DNA of 64,000 nt, taken from positions 573,687 through 637,686 of the forward strand of contig NZ_FPAU01000001.1 in assembly GCF_900116535.1 (NCBI RefSeq), in the 5' to 3' direction. Under the pieces are notes generated by a model. That model was not told the DNA's origin. It did not search any database and saw only the letters and a program-made list of their open reading frames with translations. The translations under genes were made by a program, and so were the position numbers. The stretch is from Kosakonia arachidis. Its GTDB lineage: Bacteria; Pseudomonadota; Gammaproteobacteria; Enterobacterales; Enterobacteriaceae. Positions 39,615 through 49,475 of this stretch are shown in pieces; the first letter of the stretch is position 1; every line of letters begins with the position of its first letter.

Positions 39615-41343
39615 GGCCGTGCTCCTTATCCCAGTTATGGATAAGCGTAATAAAAGCCTGCTCCATTGTCGGATCTGGGTTATCTGCATCGGCGCTTTGC
39701 GCTTTTAAATCATCCGGCGTGCCGCTGGCGATAAGTTTCCCGCGGTACACCAGCCCGATACGATCGCAATACTCGGCTTCGTCCATAAAGTGTGTAGTGA
39801 CCATCACGGTCACGCCTTTTTCCACCATACTGTTGATGTGCAGCCAGAATTCCCGGCGCGTTAGCGGATCAACACCGGACGTGGGTTCATCAAGGAACAG
39901 AATATCCGGCTCATGCATCAGCGAGCAGGCCAGCGCCAGGCGCTGCTTAAAGCCCAGTGGCAATTCATCGGTAGGATGACGGGCAATGGCTTTCAGCCCA
40001 AACGCCTCGCTCATACGGGTTATCTTTTCATTTTGCGCCCGTCCACGCAGGCCATAGACGCCGGAGAAAAAGCGCAGGTTCTGTTCCACCGTCAGGTTGC
40101 TGTACAACGAGAATTTTTGCGCCATATAACCCAGATGCTGGCGCGCTTTACCGGAGCTGACTTTGAGATCGAGATTCAGCACCAGCGCCTGGCCGTCGGT
40201 CGGCACCAACAATCCGCACATCATCTTGAAGGTGGTCGATTTACCCGCGCCGTTCGGCCCCAGCAGGCCAAAGATTTCACCGCGCTTGACAGCAAAATCG
40301 ACGTGGTCGGTAGCGGCGAAATCACCAAATTTTTTGGTCAGCGCGCGGGCTTCAATCACCGTTTCGTCCGTGCTGCCTTCCACCGTATGCAGAATCGCCC
40401 CCAGCGGCGATTCGGACTCGCCCGCGCCGCCGAGCAGATCGATAAACGCATCTTCAAAGCGCGGCGTGGTTTCCGCTATCTCTAATGCCGGCATATTCTC
40501 TGCGCGGCGAATTTCGTCGACATGTGCCTCTTTTTTCAGAATCATGCGTACTGATCGCCCCTGAATCATGCCATCGCTGACTTGTGGCTGACGCAGAATA
40601 AGACGCAGTAAGCGGCGGTTATTCTCCTGCGCACTGGTGACAAGAAAACTGCGCCCGGCCATGCGTTTCGTCAGCGCAGTCGGCTCGCCCTGATAAAGCA
40701 ATTCTCCTCCGTTCATCAACAGCACATCGCGGCACTGCTCCGCTTCATCAAGATAGGAAGTGCTCCAGAGGATCAGCATCCCTTCGCCCGCCAGTTCATG
40801 CACCATCTGCCACAGTTCGCGGCGGGAAATCGGGTCAACGCCGACGCCCGGTTCATCCAGCAACAGCACTTTCGGTTCGCCGACCAGCGTGCAGGCCAAC
40901 CCCAGTTTCTGCTTCATTCCGCCGGAGAGCTTTCCGGCCAGTCGTTCGGTAAACGGCGCGAGGGAGGTAAACGCCAGAAGGCGTTCGAAGGTCTGACGAC
41001 GCTGCTCGCCGGTGACGCTGCGCAGATCGGCGTACAGATTGAGGTTTTCCATCACCGTTAAATCTTCGTACAGCCCAAATTTTTGCGGCATATAACCGAG
41101 CATAGCGTGCAGTTCGCTATCCTGGCGCAGCGGATCCAGCCCCATCACCTGCACGCTGCCTTCATCCTGCTTCATCAGCCCGGCAAGAATACGCATCAGC
41201 GTCGTTTTCCCTGCACCATCCGGGCCGACCAGACCGGTGACATAACCGGCGTGAATCTCGCAGTCGAGCTTTGCGACGGCAGGTTTTTCCATACCTGGAA
41301 AGCGTTTTACCAGCCCGTGTAAAAGGATGGATGCCTCATTCAT
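39604..41343 (-). CDS. ybhF: YbhF, double ABC ATPase of the YbhFSR exporter
   Basis: 579 residues with two ABC domains in one chain. Domain 1: Walker [10 protein letters not shown], signature [10 protein letters not shown], Walker [14 protein letters not shown]. Domain 2 (from about residue 330): GPNGAGKST, the variant signature [10 protein letters not shown], and [14 protein letters not shown]. coli YbhF is 578 residues. ATG at 41343 gives [17 protein letters not shown]; it overlaps the ybhG stop by eight bases. Confidence 0.95.
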   Translation of the reverse strand: MNEASILLHGLVKRFPGMEKPAVAKLDCEIHAGYVTGLVGPDGAGKTTLMRILAGLMKQDEGSVQVMGLDPLRQDSELHAMLGYMPQKFGLYEDLTVMENLNLYADLRSVTGEQRRQTFERLLAFTSLAPFTERLAGKLSGGMKQKLGLACTLVGEPKVLLLDEPGVGVDPISRRELWQMVHELAGEGMLILWSTSYLDEAEQCRDVLLMNGGELLYQGEPTALTKRMAGRSFLVTSAQENNRRLLRLILRQPQVSDGMIQGRSVRMILKKEAHVDEIRRAENMPALEIAETTPRFEDAFIDLLGGAGESESPLGAILHTVEGSTDETVIEARALTKKFGDFAATDHVDFAVKRGEIFGLLGPNGAGKSTTFKMMCGLLVPTDGQALVLNLDLKVSSGKARQHLGYMAQKFSLYSNLTVEQNLRFFSGVYGLRGRAQNEKITRMSEAFGLKAIARHPTDELPLGFKQRLALACSLMHEPDILFLDEPTSGVDPLTRREFWLHINSMVEKGVTVMVTTHFMDEAEYCDRIGLVYRGKLIASGTPDDLKAQSADADNPDPTMEQAFITLIHNWDKEHGHAS

Positions 41344-42331
41344 GATGCGCCTCGCCCGCATAACGCACGGTTACTGGCATCCCCTGGCGCAGCGAGTTGT
41401 CAGCATCGGTAACGATAATGCGCAGGCGATACACCAGATCCGTTCGCAGATCCGGGGTTTGCACGGTTTTGGGTGTAAATTCGGCGGTGGGCGAGACAAA
41501 GCCGATTTTGCCGTGATAGGGCTTATTCGGTCGTCCATCAGTGTAGAGCAGCACGTCCTGCCCCGGCTGCGTCTGCTGCAAATTGATCTCATCAACATAG
41601 GCGCGCACCCATACCGGACGGGTTAATGACACGGTGAATACGGTGCCGCCCGCGCTGAGCATGCTACCTGGCTCAACGGCGCGGGTCAGGATTGTCCCGG
41701 CAGAAGGGGCAACCAGCGTGGTGTCATGAAGGTCCAGTTGCGCCTGCGCCAGTGCAGCCTGCGCCTGTTCAAGGCCCGCTTTCGCCTGTTCAATCTCCTG
41801 CGGGCGGTTACCTGTGCGGTACTGGCTTAACTTGTCCTGCGCGGATTTCAGCGTTGCCAGTGCCTGATCTCGTGTGGAACGGGCATTTTCCAGATCGTTG
41901 GCGGAGACCACCCGACTTTTCCATAACCCTTGCTGACGCTGAAAGTAGTTTTGCGCATAGTCATAGGCGGCCCGCGCCTGATTCACCGCCGCGACAGCCT
42001 GGGCAATCTCTTCATCACGGTAACCGGCGGTAGCCAGATCGTATTTAGCGAGCGCTGTGGAGACATTGGCCTGCGCCTGCAACAAGGCATTCTGATAGGG
42101 CGCTTTATCGAGCTCACCGAGCGTCTGTCCGGCATGGATTGCATCGCCCTCATCAACGTTTAGCGAAGCGAGCCGCCCGCCGACGCGGAAACTCAAATTC
42201 ACTGTGCGAATATCAACGTTGCCATACAGGGTGAGCGCGCGCTCCTGCCTGCTGTGATACCACATCCAGCCGCCAGCCAGTGCGGCGATAACCACCACCA
42301 CTATCAACACCGTAACGAGAGGTTTTTTCAT
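41336..42331 (-). CDS. ybhG: YbhG, HlyD-family membrane-fusion protein
   Basis: 331-residue periplasmic adaptor anchored by an N-terminal hydrophobic segment ([19 protein letters not shown]). Biotinyl/lipoyl halves ([22 protein letters not shown] and [19 protein letters not shown]) flank an Ala/Gln-rich coiled coil (about 85-205). Presumably links YbhFSR to an outer-membrane channel such as TolC. Start ATG at 42331 forms TGATG with the cecR stop; a GTG one codon upstream is also possible. Confidence 0.93.
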   Translation of the reverse strand: MKKPLVTVLIVVVVIAALAGGWMWYHSRQERALTLYGNVDIRTVNLSFRVGGRLASLNVDEGDAIHAGQTLGELDKAPYQNALLQAQANVSTALAKYDLATAGYRDEEIAQAVAAVNQARAAYDYAQNYFQRQQGLWKSRVVSANDLENARSTRDQALATLKSAQDKLSQYRTGNRPQEIEQAKAGLEQAQAALAQAQLDLHDTTLVAPSAGTILTRAVEPGSMLSAGGTVFTVSLTRPVWVRAYVDEINLQQTQPGQDVLLYTDGRPNKPYHGKIGFVSPTAEFTPKTVQTPDLRTDLVYRLRIIVTDADNSLRQGMPVTVRYAGEAHHE

Positions 42332-43005
42332 CACTCCGGACTCCTGTGCGTTAATCCTTGCAAAATGAGATCAATATGGCAGGTGATAACCTGATAAATT
42401 TGCTCGGTTTTCTCTTCATCAAACTGCGGCCAGCCCGCACGCAGCAAGAAAGTTTCCCGCCCGAGACGAAACGCGAGAATTTCACCGAACAGCGCATGGG
42501 TGTGAATAATGGTTTCGGTATCCGTGGCATCCCGCCCGGTGTAGGCCGCCAGCAGAGCGGTGAGATAGCTGTGCATCGGCGCAATGACCTGATCGTGCAC
42601 CCGCTGATACGCCCGCGTTGGCGAGAGTTGCTCGCGGGAGATAAATTTGCTCAGGTTGAGTGTCTCATCGCGGGTGAGCAGCGTTATCATATTACGGCAG
42701 GCGCTATGGATCAGGGCGCGTATCTCCTCCTTATCCGGCTCCGGCTGCACGAACAGCGCTTCGGCCGCCTGGACATGTGGATGGAAATTCTTATTGATAA
42801 AGTCGGCGATCCACTGAGCGCAGGCGAGGTATAAATCCTCTTTCGAGCCAAAATAGTAGGTAATTGCCGCAATATTTTGCCCGGCCTGTGCGGCGATATC
42901 GCGGGTGGTGGCGTGCAGCCCGTATTCACCGAATTGCGCCAGCGCGGCGGCAATCAACTGTTGTTTGGCCTGTTCGCCTTTACTGGTCGTGGGGGGTGTA
43001 TTCAT
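42331..43005 (-). CDS. cecR: TetR-family regulator CecR
   Basis: 224-residue TetR regulator (YbiH). N-terminal helix-turn-helix reads [28 protein letters not shown] (about residues 32-60). E. coli CecR represses ybhGFSR and rhlE and affects sensitivity to cefoperazone and chloramphenicol. ATG at 43005 gives [14 protein letters not shown]; the open frame upstream crosses the operator and is not coding. First gene of cecR-ybhGFSR, divergent from rhlE. Confidence 0.93.
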   Translation of the reverse strand: MNTPPTTSKGEQAKQQLIAAALAQFGEYGLHATTRDIAAQAGQNIAAITYYFGSKEDLYLACAQWIADFINKNFHPHVQAAEALFVQPEPDKEEIRALIHSACRNMITLLTRDETLNLSKFISREQLSPTRAYQRVHDQVIAPMHSYLTALLAAYTGRDATDTETIIHTHALFGEILAFRLGRETFLLRAGWPQFDEEKTEQIYQVITCHIDLILQGLTHRSPE

Positions 43006-43018
43006 GGCAGCAAAATAA

Positions 43019-43038
43019 TTAATCAATCGATTGATTAA
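43019..43038. promoter_or_regulatory. CecR operator
   Basis: Perfect 20-bp palindrome TTAATCAATCGATTGATTAA, 14 bases upstream of the cecR start and in the 293-base divergent region before rhlE. It fits the TetR-type site for autoregulation by CecR and co-control of rhlE. Nothing else recognisable was seen in the rest of that interval (43039-43298). Confidence 0.8.
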
Positions 43039-43298
43039 ATTTATGCTTGAGAGCGAAGCTTGTCCAGCGCCAGACAGGGAAAAGGTGACGAGTGAACCGA
43101 ACCGGTCCAGACAGCGCGGTAAGGTTGACCTGCAACAGGAGGAAATATTGCCGATGATTCCATGGCGGATATTTATGCGCTCGATCACAAAAGCTGATAC
43201 ACTTCGCACCTTCATGACACTGTGGTTTTTGTCATCAGTCAAATTATTATCTCCCTGAAAACTACACCTGTGACAGGTCGGGGCGGTGCGGAGTTGTT

Positions 43299-44744
43299 AT
43301 GTCATTTGATGCCCTTGGCCTGAACCCGGATATCCTGCGCGCTATCGCCGAGCAGGGTTATGTTCAGCCGACCCCTATTCAGCAGCAGGCGATCCCCGCC
43401 GTACTGCAAGGCCGCGACCTGATGGCCAGTGCCCAGACCGGTACCGGTAAAACAGCTGGCTTCGCCCTGCCGCTGCTGCAACTGCTGGTACAAAAAGAGC
43501 CGCACGCGAAAGGCCGCCGTCCGATACGCGCGTTGATCCTGACGCCAACCCGCGAACTGGCGGCGCAAATCGGTGAGAACATACGCGACTACAGCCAGTA
43601 TCTGAACATCCGTTCGCTGGTGGTGTTTGGCGGCGTCAGCATCAACCCGCAGATGATGAAACTGCGTGGTGGTGTTGATGTGCTGGTGGCTACGCCTGGC
43701 CGTCTGCTCGACCTGGAACACCAAAATGCGCTGAGCCTCGATAGCGTGGAAATTCTGGTGCTGGATGAAGCTGACCGCATGCTGGATATGGGCTTTATTC
43801 ACGATATTCGCCGCGTGCTGGCAAAACTGCCTTCGCGCCGTCAGAACCTGCTGTTTTCTGCGACTTTCTCCGACGACATCAAAGCGCTGGCGGGAAAACT
43901 GCTGCACAACCCTCTGGAAATCGAAGTGGCGCGCCGCAACACCGCCTCCGGACAGGTGACGCAGCATGTGCACTTCGTGGATAAAAAACGTAAGCGTGAA
44001 CTGCTGTCGCAGATGATTGGCCAGGGTAACTGGCAGCAGGTGCTGGTCTTTACCCGTACCAAGCACGGCGCCAACCACCTGGCGGAACAACTGAATAAAG
44101 ATGGCATCACCAGTGCGGCTATCCACGGTAACAAGAGTCAGGGCGCGCGTACCCGTGCGTTGGCGGATTTTAAATCCGGGGATATTCGCGTGCTGGTGGC
44201 AACGGATATCGCGGCTCGCGGGCTCGACATCGAAGAGTTACCGCACGTAGTGAACTATGAGCTGCCGAACGTACCGGAAGATTACGTCCACCGTATCGGC
44301 CGTACCGGGCGCGCGGCTGCTACCGGTGAAGCGCTGTCGCTGGTCTGCGTTGATGAACACAAATTGCTACGTGACATCGAGCGTCTGTTGCAAAAAGAGA
44401 TCCCGCGCATTGCCATCGAAGGCTATGACCCGGATCCGTCAATCAAAGCCGAACCGATACAGAATGGTCGTGGTCAGGGCGGCGGCCGTCAGGGTGGTGG
44501 TCGCGGGCAGGGCGGTGGTGGTCGTGGTCAGTCTGCACCGCGCCGCAATGAGGGTGAAGAGCAGAAACCGCGCGCCCCGCGTCGTACTGACGGTGAAGCG
44601 CAAAAACCACGAACGCCACGCCGCAGTGAAGGGGGTTCACGCCGCCTGGATGGTAACGCCCAGCCTGCGCGTGACAACCAGGGTAAACCGGCAGGAAACG
44701 GCGCTCGCCGTCGCCGTCCGCGTAAACCGTCTGCCGCCCAGTAA
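43299..44744 (+). CDS. rhlE: ATP-dependent RNA helicase RhlE
   Basis: DEAD-box RNA helicase acting in ribosome assembly and RNA turnover. 481 residues: Q motif [10 protein letters not shown], Walker [10 protein letters not shown] (about residues 44-52), [12 protein letters not shown] box [13 protein letters not shown], and motif [11 protein letters not shown]. The tail from about residue 390 is disordered: a Gly/Arg/Gln-rich stretch ([19 protein letters not shown]) then tandem copies of an EGE-QKPR-PRR unit, making it about 27 residues longer than E. coli RhlE. Confidence 0.96.
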   Translation: MSFDALGLNPDILRAIAEQGYVQPTPIQQQAIPAVLQGRDLMASAQTGTGKTAGFALPLLQLLVQKEPHAKGRRPIRALILTPTRELAAQIGENIRDYSQYLNIRSLVVFGGVSINPQMMKLRGGVDVLVATPGRLLDLEHQNALSLDSVEILVLDEADRMLDMGFIHDIRRVLAKLPSRRQNLLFSATFSDDIKALAGKLLHNPLEIEVARRNTASGQVTQHVHFVDKKRKRELLSQMIGQGNWQQVLVFTRTKHGANHLAEQLNKDGITSAAIHGNKSQGARTRALADFKSGDIRVLVATDIAARGLDIEELPHVVNYELPNVPEDYVHRIGRTGRAAATGEALSLVCVDEHKLLRDIERLLQKEIPRIAIEGYDPDPSIKAEPIQNGRGQGGGRQGGGRGQGGGGRGQSAPRRNEGEEQKPRAPRRTDGEAQKPRTPRRSEGGSRRLDGNAQPARDNQGKPAGNGARRRRPRKPSAAQ

Positions 44745-44756
44745 CGCATTTTCAGG

Positions 44757-44824
44757 CCGGATATACCCCTTATCCGGTAATCAACGCCGCCAGCGGGCAA
44801 TTTACCGGCTGGCGGCGTTGTTTT
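44757..44824 (+). terminator. hairpins and terminator after rhlE
   Basis: A 7-bp hairpin CCGGATA/TATCCGG (44757-44763 with 44771-44777) is followed by a 13-bp stem CAACGCCGCCAGC/GCTGGCGGCGTTG (44782-44794 with 44808-44820) and TTTT. Confidence 0.82.
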
Positions 44825-44827
44825 ATC

Positions 44828-45116
44828 TTACGTTCGCGATTAAAGCGTACCAGACAAAGTCGTTATTCTTTCGCGTCCGGATCAATTCACCGGTCACCGG
44901 ATTCAGTTCGGTGTGGGTGACCGCGCGCTCATCGACAGCGTGCCGACTACACCCCCCGCCACTACGTCTATCTTTTTCATCAGTCAGATAATGTCACCGG
45001 AGAGCGCAGTACCGGTGAAAATCCCCGGCGGCCATTCATTTGTAGTTCTGGTTACTCGTTTCCAGCCACCACATCGCTAACGCCCACAAACAAAAATGGA
45101 CAAAACGTAAATACAG
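44828..45116 (-). pseudogene. coding-like remnants in the rhlE-dinG interval
   Basis: On the minus strand an open stretch ends VDERAVTHTELNPVTGELIR...ALIANVR at 44828; its frame is lost near 44930 and a second frame continues to an ATG at 44980 (MKKIDVVAGGVVGTLSMS). Upstream, 45036-45116 can encode a short hydrophobic peptide ending WWLETSNQNYK but only with a CTG start. These look like decayed gene ends; I do not recognise the parent. E. coli has ybiA in this interval, which is absent. From 45117 to 45298 I see nothing else. Confidence 0.35.
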
Positions 45117-45298
45117 TAACGGACATAATCTGCCCTGTTAAATGTTCAACGTGCTATATAGAGTACTTATGTACGGATCTGTTAATTTATGATCCGCTGG
45201 CGAAAAATATCCTGTAGTGCAGATAGGGCTAATGTGTTTTCGCGGCCGCTTCCAGAATGGCAAAAAGGGTTACCCAGCGGGCGCTAAAAATGCCACAA

Positions 45299-45318
45299 TA
45301 GTGGCTGTTTATACAGTA
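45299..45318 (+). promoter_or_regulatory. LexA box of dinG
   Basis: TAGTGGCTGTTTATACAGTA, one base different from the E. coli dinG SOS box as I recall it; right half CAGTA is perfect, the left half (GTG for CTG) is degenerate. It lies 15 bases before the dinG start. Confidence 0.72.
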
Positions 45319-45332
45319 TTTCAGGTTTCTTC

Positions 45333-47474
45333 ATGGCTCTTACCGCCGCGCTAAAAGCGCAGATCGCTGCCTGGTATAAGGCGTTGCAACAGCAGATCCC
45401 AGACTTTATTCCCCGTGCGCCGCAGCGGCAGATGATTGCTGATGTTGCGAAAACGCTGGCGGGTGAAGAGGGCAGGCATCTGGCGATCGAAGCGCCGACC
45501 GGCGTCGGGAAAACCCTCTCTTATTTAATTCCGGGTATTGCAATTGCCCGCGAAGAGCAAAAAACGCTGGTGGTCAGTACCGCCAACGTGGCGTTGCAGG
45601 ATCAGATCTACAGTAAAGACCTGCCGCTGTTGCGCAAAATTATCCCCGATTTACGTTTTACCGCAGCGTTTGGCCGTGGGCGCTATGTCTGCCCGCGTAA
45701 TCTGGCCGCGCTGGCCAGTAGCGAGCCAGACCAGCAGGATCTGCTGGCGTTCCTTGATGATGAGCTGACTCCGGGCAGCAAAGAGGAACAGAAGCAGTGC
45801 GCGACGTTGAAAGCCGATCTCGACAGCTATAAATGGGATGGTTTGCGCGATCACACTGATAAAGCCATCAGTGATGAGTTATGGCGTCGCCTCAGCACCG
45901 ATAAAGCCAGTTGCCTGAACCGCAACTGCCACTACTATCGGGAATGCCCGTTCTTTGTCGCTCGGCGTGAAATTCAGGAAGCGGAAGTGGTGGTGGCGAA
46001 CCACGCGCTGGTGATGGCGGCGCTGGAGAGTGAAGCCGTCTTGCCGGAGCCGAAAAATCTGCTACTGGTTCTGGATGAAGGCCATCATCTGGCGGATGTG
46101 GCGCGCGATGCGCTGGAAATGAGTGCTGAAATAACGGCGTCCTGGTATCAGCTACAACTCGACTTATTTACCCGGCTGGTGGCGACATGCCTGGAGCAGT
46201 TTCGGCCGAAAACCCTGCCGCCGTTGGCGACGCCCGAGCGGCTCAATGCCCATTGCGAAGAGCTGTTCGGGCTGATTTCATCATTGAATAACATGCTCAA
46301 CCTCTATCTTCCTGCCAACCAGGAAGCCGAATACCGCTTTGCTATGGGCGAGCTGCCGGATGAGGTGATGGCGATTTGTCAGCGGCTGGCGAAGCTAACA
46401 GAAATGCTGCGCGGGCTGGCGGAGCTGTTCCTCAACGATTTAAGCGAAAAGACCGGTAGCCACGATATTGTGCGTTTACACCGTCTGATCCTGCAAATGA
46501 ACCGTGCGCTTGGCATGTTTGAAGGCCAGAGCAAACTCTGGCGGCTGGCCTCGATGGTGCAGGCATCCGGCGCGCCGGTATCGAAATGGGCGACGCGCGA
46601 AGTGCGGGAGGGGCAGTTGCATCTGCTGTTTCACTGTGTGGGCATTCGCGTCAGCGATCAGTTGGAGAAGTTACTGTGGCGCAGCGTGCCGCATATTGTC
46701 ATCACCTCCGCCACGCTCCGATCGCTGAACAGTTTTAATCGTTTGCAAGAAATGAGTGGCCTGAAAGAGAAAGCAGGCGACCGATTTGTCTCGCTGGATT
46801 CGCCTTTCAATCACGTCGAACAGGGGAAGATTGTTATCCCGCAAATGCGCTACGAACCGCTGATTGAAAATGAAGAGCAGCATATCGCCGAAATGGCGAC
46901 CTGGTTTCGTGAGCAGGTGGAAAGTAAAGCCCATCCGGGCATGTTGGTGCTGTTCGCCAGCCAGCGCGCGATGCAGCTGTTTTTAAGTTATGTGGCCGAT
47001 TTACGCCTGCTGCTATTGGTACAGGGCGATCAGCCGCGCTATCGGTTGGTTGAGCTGCACCGTAAAAGGATCGATTCTGGCGAGCGCAGCGTGCTGGTTG
47101 GCTTGCAATCCTTTGCCGAAGGGCTGGATCTGAAAGGCGATTATCTGACGCAGGTACATATTCATAAAATCGCTTTTCCGCCGATTGATAGCCCGGTGGT
47201 GATCACTGAAGGCGAATGGCTGAAGAGCCTCAACCGTTATCCGTTTGAAGTACAGAGTTTGCCCAGCGCTTCGTTTAATCTTATCCAGCAGGTCGGCAGG
47301 CTTATCCGCAGCCACGGCTGTCGCGGCGAAGTGGTGATTTATGATAAGCGCCTGCTGACCAAAAGCTATGGAAAACGTCTACTTGATGCGCTACCGGTGT
47401 TTCCTATTTCCCAACCGGCAATGCCGGACGTTATAGTGAAGAAACCAGAACAAAAGCGCCGCAGGCGCCGTTAA
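45333..47474 (+). CDS. dinG: ATP-dependent 5'-3' DNA helicase DinG
   Basis: SOS-induced XPD-like helicase that unwinds R-loops, D-loops and G-quadruplexes. 713 residues: Walker A APTGVGKT (54-61), four Fe-S cysteines Cys120, Cys194, Cys199 and Cys205, DEGH box VLDEGHH, and motif VI QQVGRLIRS. All positions correspond to E. coli DinG (716 residues). It is followed after 25 bases by ybiB, likely one SOS operon. Confidence 0.97.
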   Translation: MALTAALKAQIAAWYKALQQQIPDFIPRAPQRQMIADVAKTLAGEEGRHLAIEAPTGVGKTLSYLIPGIAIAREEQKTLVVSTANVALQDQIYSKDLPLLRKIIPDLRFTAAFGRGRYVCPRNLAALASSEPDQQDLLAFLDDELTPGSKEEQKQCATLKADLDSYKWDGLRDHTDKAISDELWRRLSTDKASCLNRNCHYYRECPFFVARREIQEAEVVVANHALVMAALESEAVLPEPKNLLLVLDEGHHLADVARDALEMSAEITASWYQLQLDLFTRLVATCLEQFRPKTLPPLATPERLNAHCEELFGLISSLNNMLNLYLPANQEAEYRFAMGELPDEVMAICQRLAKLTEMLRGLAELFLNDLSEKTGSHDIVRLHRLILQMNRALGMFEGQSKLWRLASMVQASGAPVSKWATREVREGQLHLLFHCVGIRVSDQLEKLLWRSVPHIVITSATLRSLNSFNRLQEMSGLKEKAGDRFVSLDSPFNHVEQGKIVIPQMRYEPLIENEEQHIAEMATWFREQVESKAHPGMLVLFASQRAMQLFLSYVADLRLLLLVQGDQPRYRLVELHRKRIDSGERSVLVGLQSFAEGLDLKGDYLTQVHIHKIAFPPIDSPVVITEGEWLKSLNRYPFEVQSLPSASFNLIQQVGRLIRSHGCRGEVVIYDKRLLTKSYGKRLLDALPVFPISQPAMPDVIVKKPEQKRRRRR

Positions 47475-47499
47475 CGATGTGAGCATGCGAGGAACTGTC

Positions 47500-48465
47500 A
47501 TGGATTACCGTAAAGTTATCAAAGAGATTGGTCGCGGAAAGAACCACGCCCGGGATCTGGATATTGACACCGCGCGTGGTCTTTATGCGCAGATGCTGAA
47601 CGGCGAGGTACCGGATCTGGAGATGGGCGGCATTTTGATTGCGCTGCGCATTAAAGGCGAAGGCGAGGCGGAAATGCGCGGCTTCTACGAGGCGATGCAG
47701 CAGCACACGTTGGCGCTGACGCCTCCGGTGGCTAAACCGATGCCGATTGTTATTCCTAGCTATAATGGTGCGCGCAAACAGCCCAATCTCACGCCATTGT
47801 TGGCTATTTTGCTGAATAAGCTGGGTTTTCCGGTGGTGGTGCACGGCGTCAGCTCAGATCCCACGCGTGTGATCAGCGAAAGTATTTTCACCTTGTTGGA
47901 CATTAAGCCGACGCTGCATGCCGGGCAGGCGCAGGCGAAGCTGGAAGGCCATCATCCGGTGTTTATTCCGATACACGCCCTCTGCCCGCCGCTGGAAAAA
48001 CAACTGGCAATGCGCTGGCGCATGGGCGTACGCAACAGTGCACATACGCTGGCGAAGCTTGTAACCCCGTTTAAAACCGACGCGGCACTGCGTTTATCCA
48101 GCGTTTCTCATCCCGAATACCTGACGCGAGTGGGGAAATTTTTTGCCGACATCGGTGGCCGTGCACTGCTGATGGCCGGTACGGAAGGGGAAGTGTATGC
48201 AAATCCGCAGCGCTGTCCGCAGATCAACCTGATTGACGCGGTGGGTGAGCGGATCCTCTTTGCGCGCAACGATGCCGCTGAGCAGGTTGCTCTGGAGGGT
48301 GTGGAAAAAGATGCAGAGAGCACGGCTCGCTGGATCGAAAACTGTCTTGCCGGGCGCGAAGCAATACCAGAGTCATTAAAGATTCAGTTGGCCTGTTGCC
48401 TGGTGGCAACCGGAGAAAGCGCGACGCTGGAAGAAGCGCTGGCGCGGGTGGCGCAAAGTTTTTAA
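47500..48465 (+). CDS. ybiB: YbiB, TrpD2-like nucleic-acid-binding protein
   Basis: 321 residues with the glycosyltransferase-3 fold of anthranilate phosphoribosyltransferase (TrpD2 family). E. coli YbiB lacks phosphoribosyl transfer activity and binds DNA or RNA; it is induced with dinG. The usual phosphate-binding glycine loop is replaced by PSYNGARKQPNLTPLLAILL. ATG at 47500 follows GCGAGGAACTGTC and gives MDYRKVIKEIGRGKNHARDL. Confidence 0.93.
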   Translation: MDYRKVIKEIGRGKNHARDLDIDTARGLYAQMLNGEVPDLEMGGILIALRIKGEGEAEMRGFYEAMQQHTLALTPPVAKPMPIVIPSYNGARKQPNLTPLLAILLNKLGFPVVVHGVSSDPTRVISESIFTLLDIKPTLHAGQAQAKLEGHHPVFIPIHALCPPLEKQLAMRWRMGVRNSAHTLAKLVTPFKTDAALRLSSVSHPEYLTRVGKFFADIGGRALLMAGTEGEVYANPQRCPQINLIDAVGERILFARNDAAEQVALEGVEKDAESTARWIENCLAGREAIPESLKIQLACCLVATGESATLEEALARVAQSF

Positions 48466-48467
48466 GC

Positions 48468-48503
48468 AAAAAAAAGCCCGTCACAATCCAGGACGGGCAA
48501 AAA
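48468..48503. terminator. bidirectional terminator between ybiB and ybiJ
   Basis: Stem GCCCGTC/GACGGGC (48476-48482 with 48492-48498), eight A before it and five A after. The run of A on the left gives a U tract for minus-strand transcripts from ybiJ; for ybiB the U tract is weak. Confidence 0.7.
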
Positions 48504-48582
48504 CAGGGGTAACAACAGGGTCAATGAGGGTGGAGCATCCCGGCAGAGGGTTAATTTGCCGGGGGGGACAACTTCGGGTGGA

Positions 48583-48843
48583 TTATTTGTAGATAATCGC
48601 GGTGCCGCTCAGTTTGTTATTACCGGCAGCAGAGGTGATGCTGTAGCTGCTTGCGCCGGCAGCCTGCGCTTTGGCAGCCAGCCTGGCTTCCAGACCGTCC
48701 AGCGTGGTTGCGCCGTTAGCAGAAACAACACCGATTTTGTTCAGACTTTCGGCCTGAGTGGCAGTCACGGACTGGGCTGCAAAGGCACCGAAAGAGAGAG
48801 TAGAAAGGACGATAGCAGTAACAGCATATTTAATGGTTTTCAT
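48583..48843 (-). CDS. ybiJ: YbiJ, DUF1471/YhcN-family periplasmic protein
   Basis: 86-residue precursor with a signal peptide ending SFGAFA and a small DUF1471 domain ending LSGTAIIYK, the family hallmark. DUF1471 proteins (BhsA, McbA, YhcN) respond to stress and affect biofilm; function of this one is unknown. ATG at 48843 chosen over an upstream TTG. The 285 bases between it and ybiI hold no recognisable gene. Confidence 0.92.
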   Translation of the reverse strand: MKTIKYAVTAIVLSTLSFGAFAAQSVTATQAESLNKIGVVSANGATTLDGLEARLAAKAQAAGASSYSITSAAGNNKLSGTAIIYK

Positions 48844-49128
48844 GGTCAATTTCTCGCAGGTTATTCTGTATTAGTGACGTTGTTCCGTCGATGTGATAAG
48901 TATCATGGTTTTTAACAAGAGATAAAATCGAAGAGAATTGACGACCTTATTCTAAAAAATTGAATAAGATATAGCTGTATGATTTAAAAGGGTTTTACGC
49001 AATAAAAAAGGGAGCTCATTAGCAGGATTGCGCAACAGACAATATTGCGGCACATTTTGCTACTTTCACAGCGAGAGTTTGTGGATGTAAAGGCAACCGC
49101 TTGCGCTGTTGAAAAACGTCAGGAAAGG

Positions 49129-49395
49129 TCAACGTAGCTGGCTATCCTTGGAGCCTCTGCGATTATATCCTGAGAATGTAGAGTTATGTAAATCTTTCTC
49201 CTGCTGGCAGGAGAGGCATAAACGCACTCCGGGAATCGCTTTACGACGCGCGTCCGGGATCGGTTCGCCACACTCTTCGCAGATCAGTAGACTTTCGCCG
49301 TGGGGTAAATCACGGCGGGCGCGCGCCACGGCATCTTCAATCGTATTGTCGATCTGCTGTTGTACTGACCCATCGTTTGCCCAGCCTGAAGCCAT
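49129..49395 (-). CDS. ybiI: YbiI, DksA/TraR-type zinc-finger protein
   Basis: 88 residues, same as E. coli YbiI. The C4 zinc finger is visible as CEECGEPIPDARRKAIPGVRLCLSC (C-x2-C-x17-C-x2-C) near residues 35-58. Short relatives of DksA that may touch the RNA polymerase secondary channel; function unproven. Two consecutive ATGs exist; the second (49395) has the better distance to AGGAGG and matches MASGWAND of E. coli. Confidence 0.93.
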   Translation of the reverse strand: MASGWANDGSVQQQIDNTIEDAVARARRDLPHGESLLICEECGEPIPDARRKAIPGVRLCLSCQQEKDLHNSTFSGYNRRGSKDSQLR

Positions 49396-49475
49396 CATCG
49401 CCTCCTTAGTTGCAATAGCGTAACTATAGCAAATGCCCAATGACAAAGTGTCGCCATCGGGCCAGGTAAACGGGG

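Noticed and set aside
44470-44640. Possible tandem-repeat or CRISPR-like array
   Set aside because: The repeats are short, in frame and encode the RG-rich tail of RhlE; no regular repeat-spacer units exist.
45036-45116. Small hydrophobic peptide ending WWLETSNQNYK as a gene of its own
   Set aside because: Only a CTG start and no ribosome site at proper distance; kept only as part of the remnant entry.
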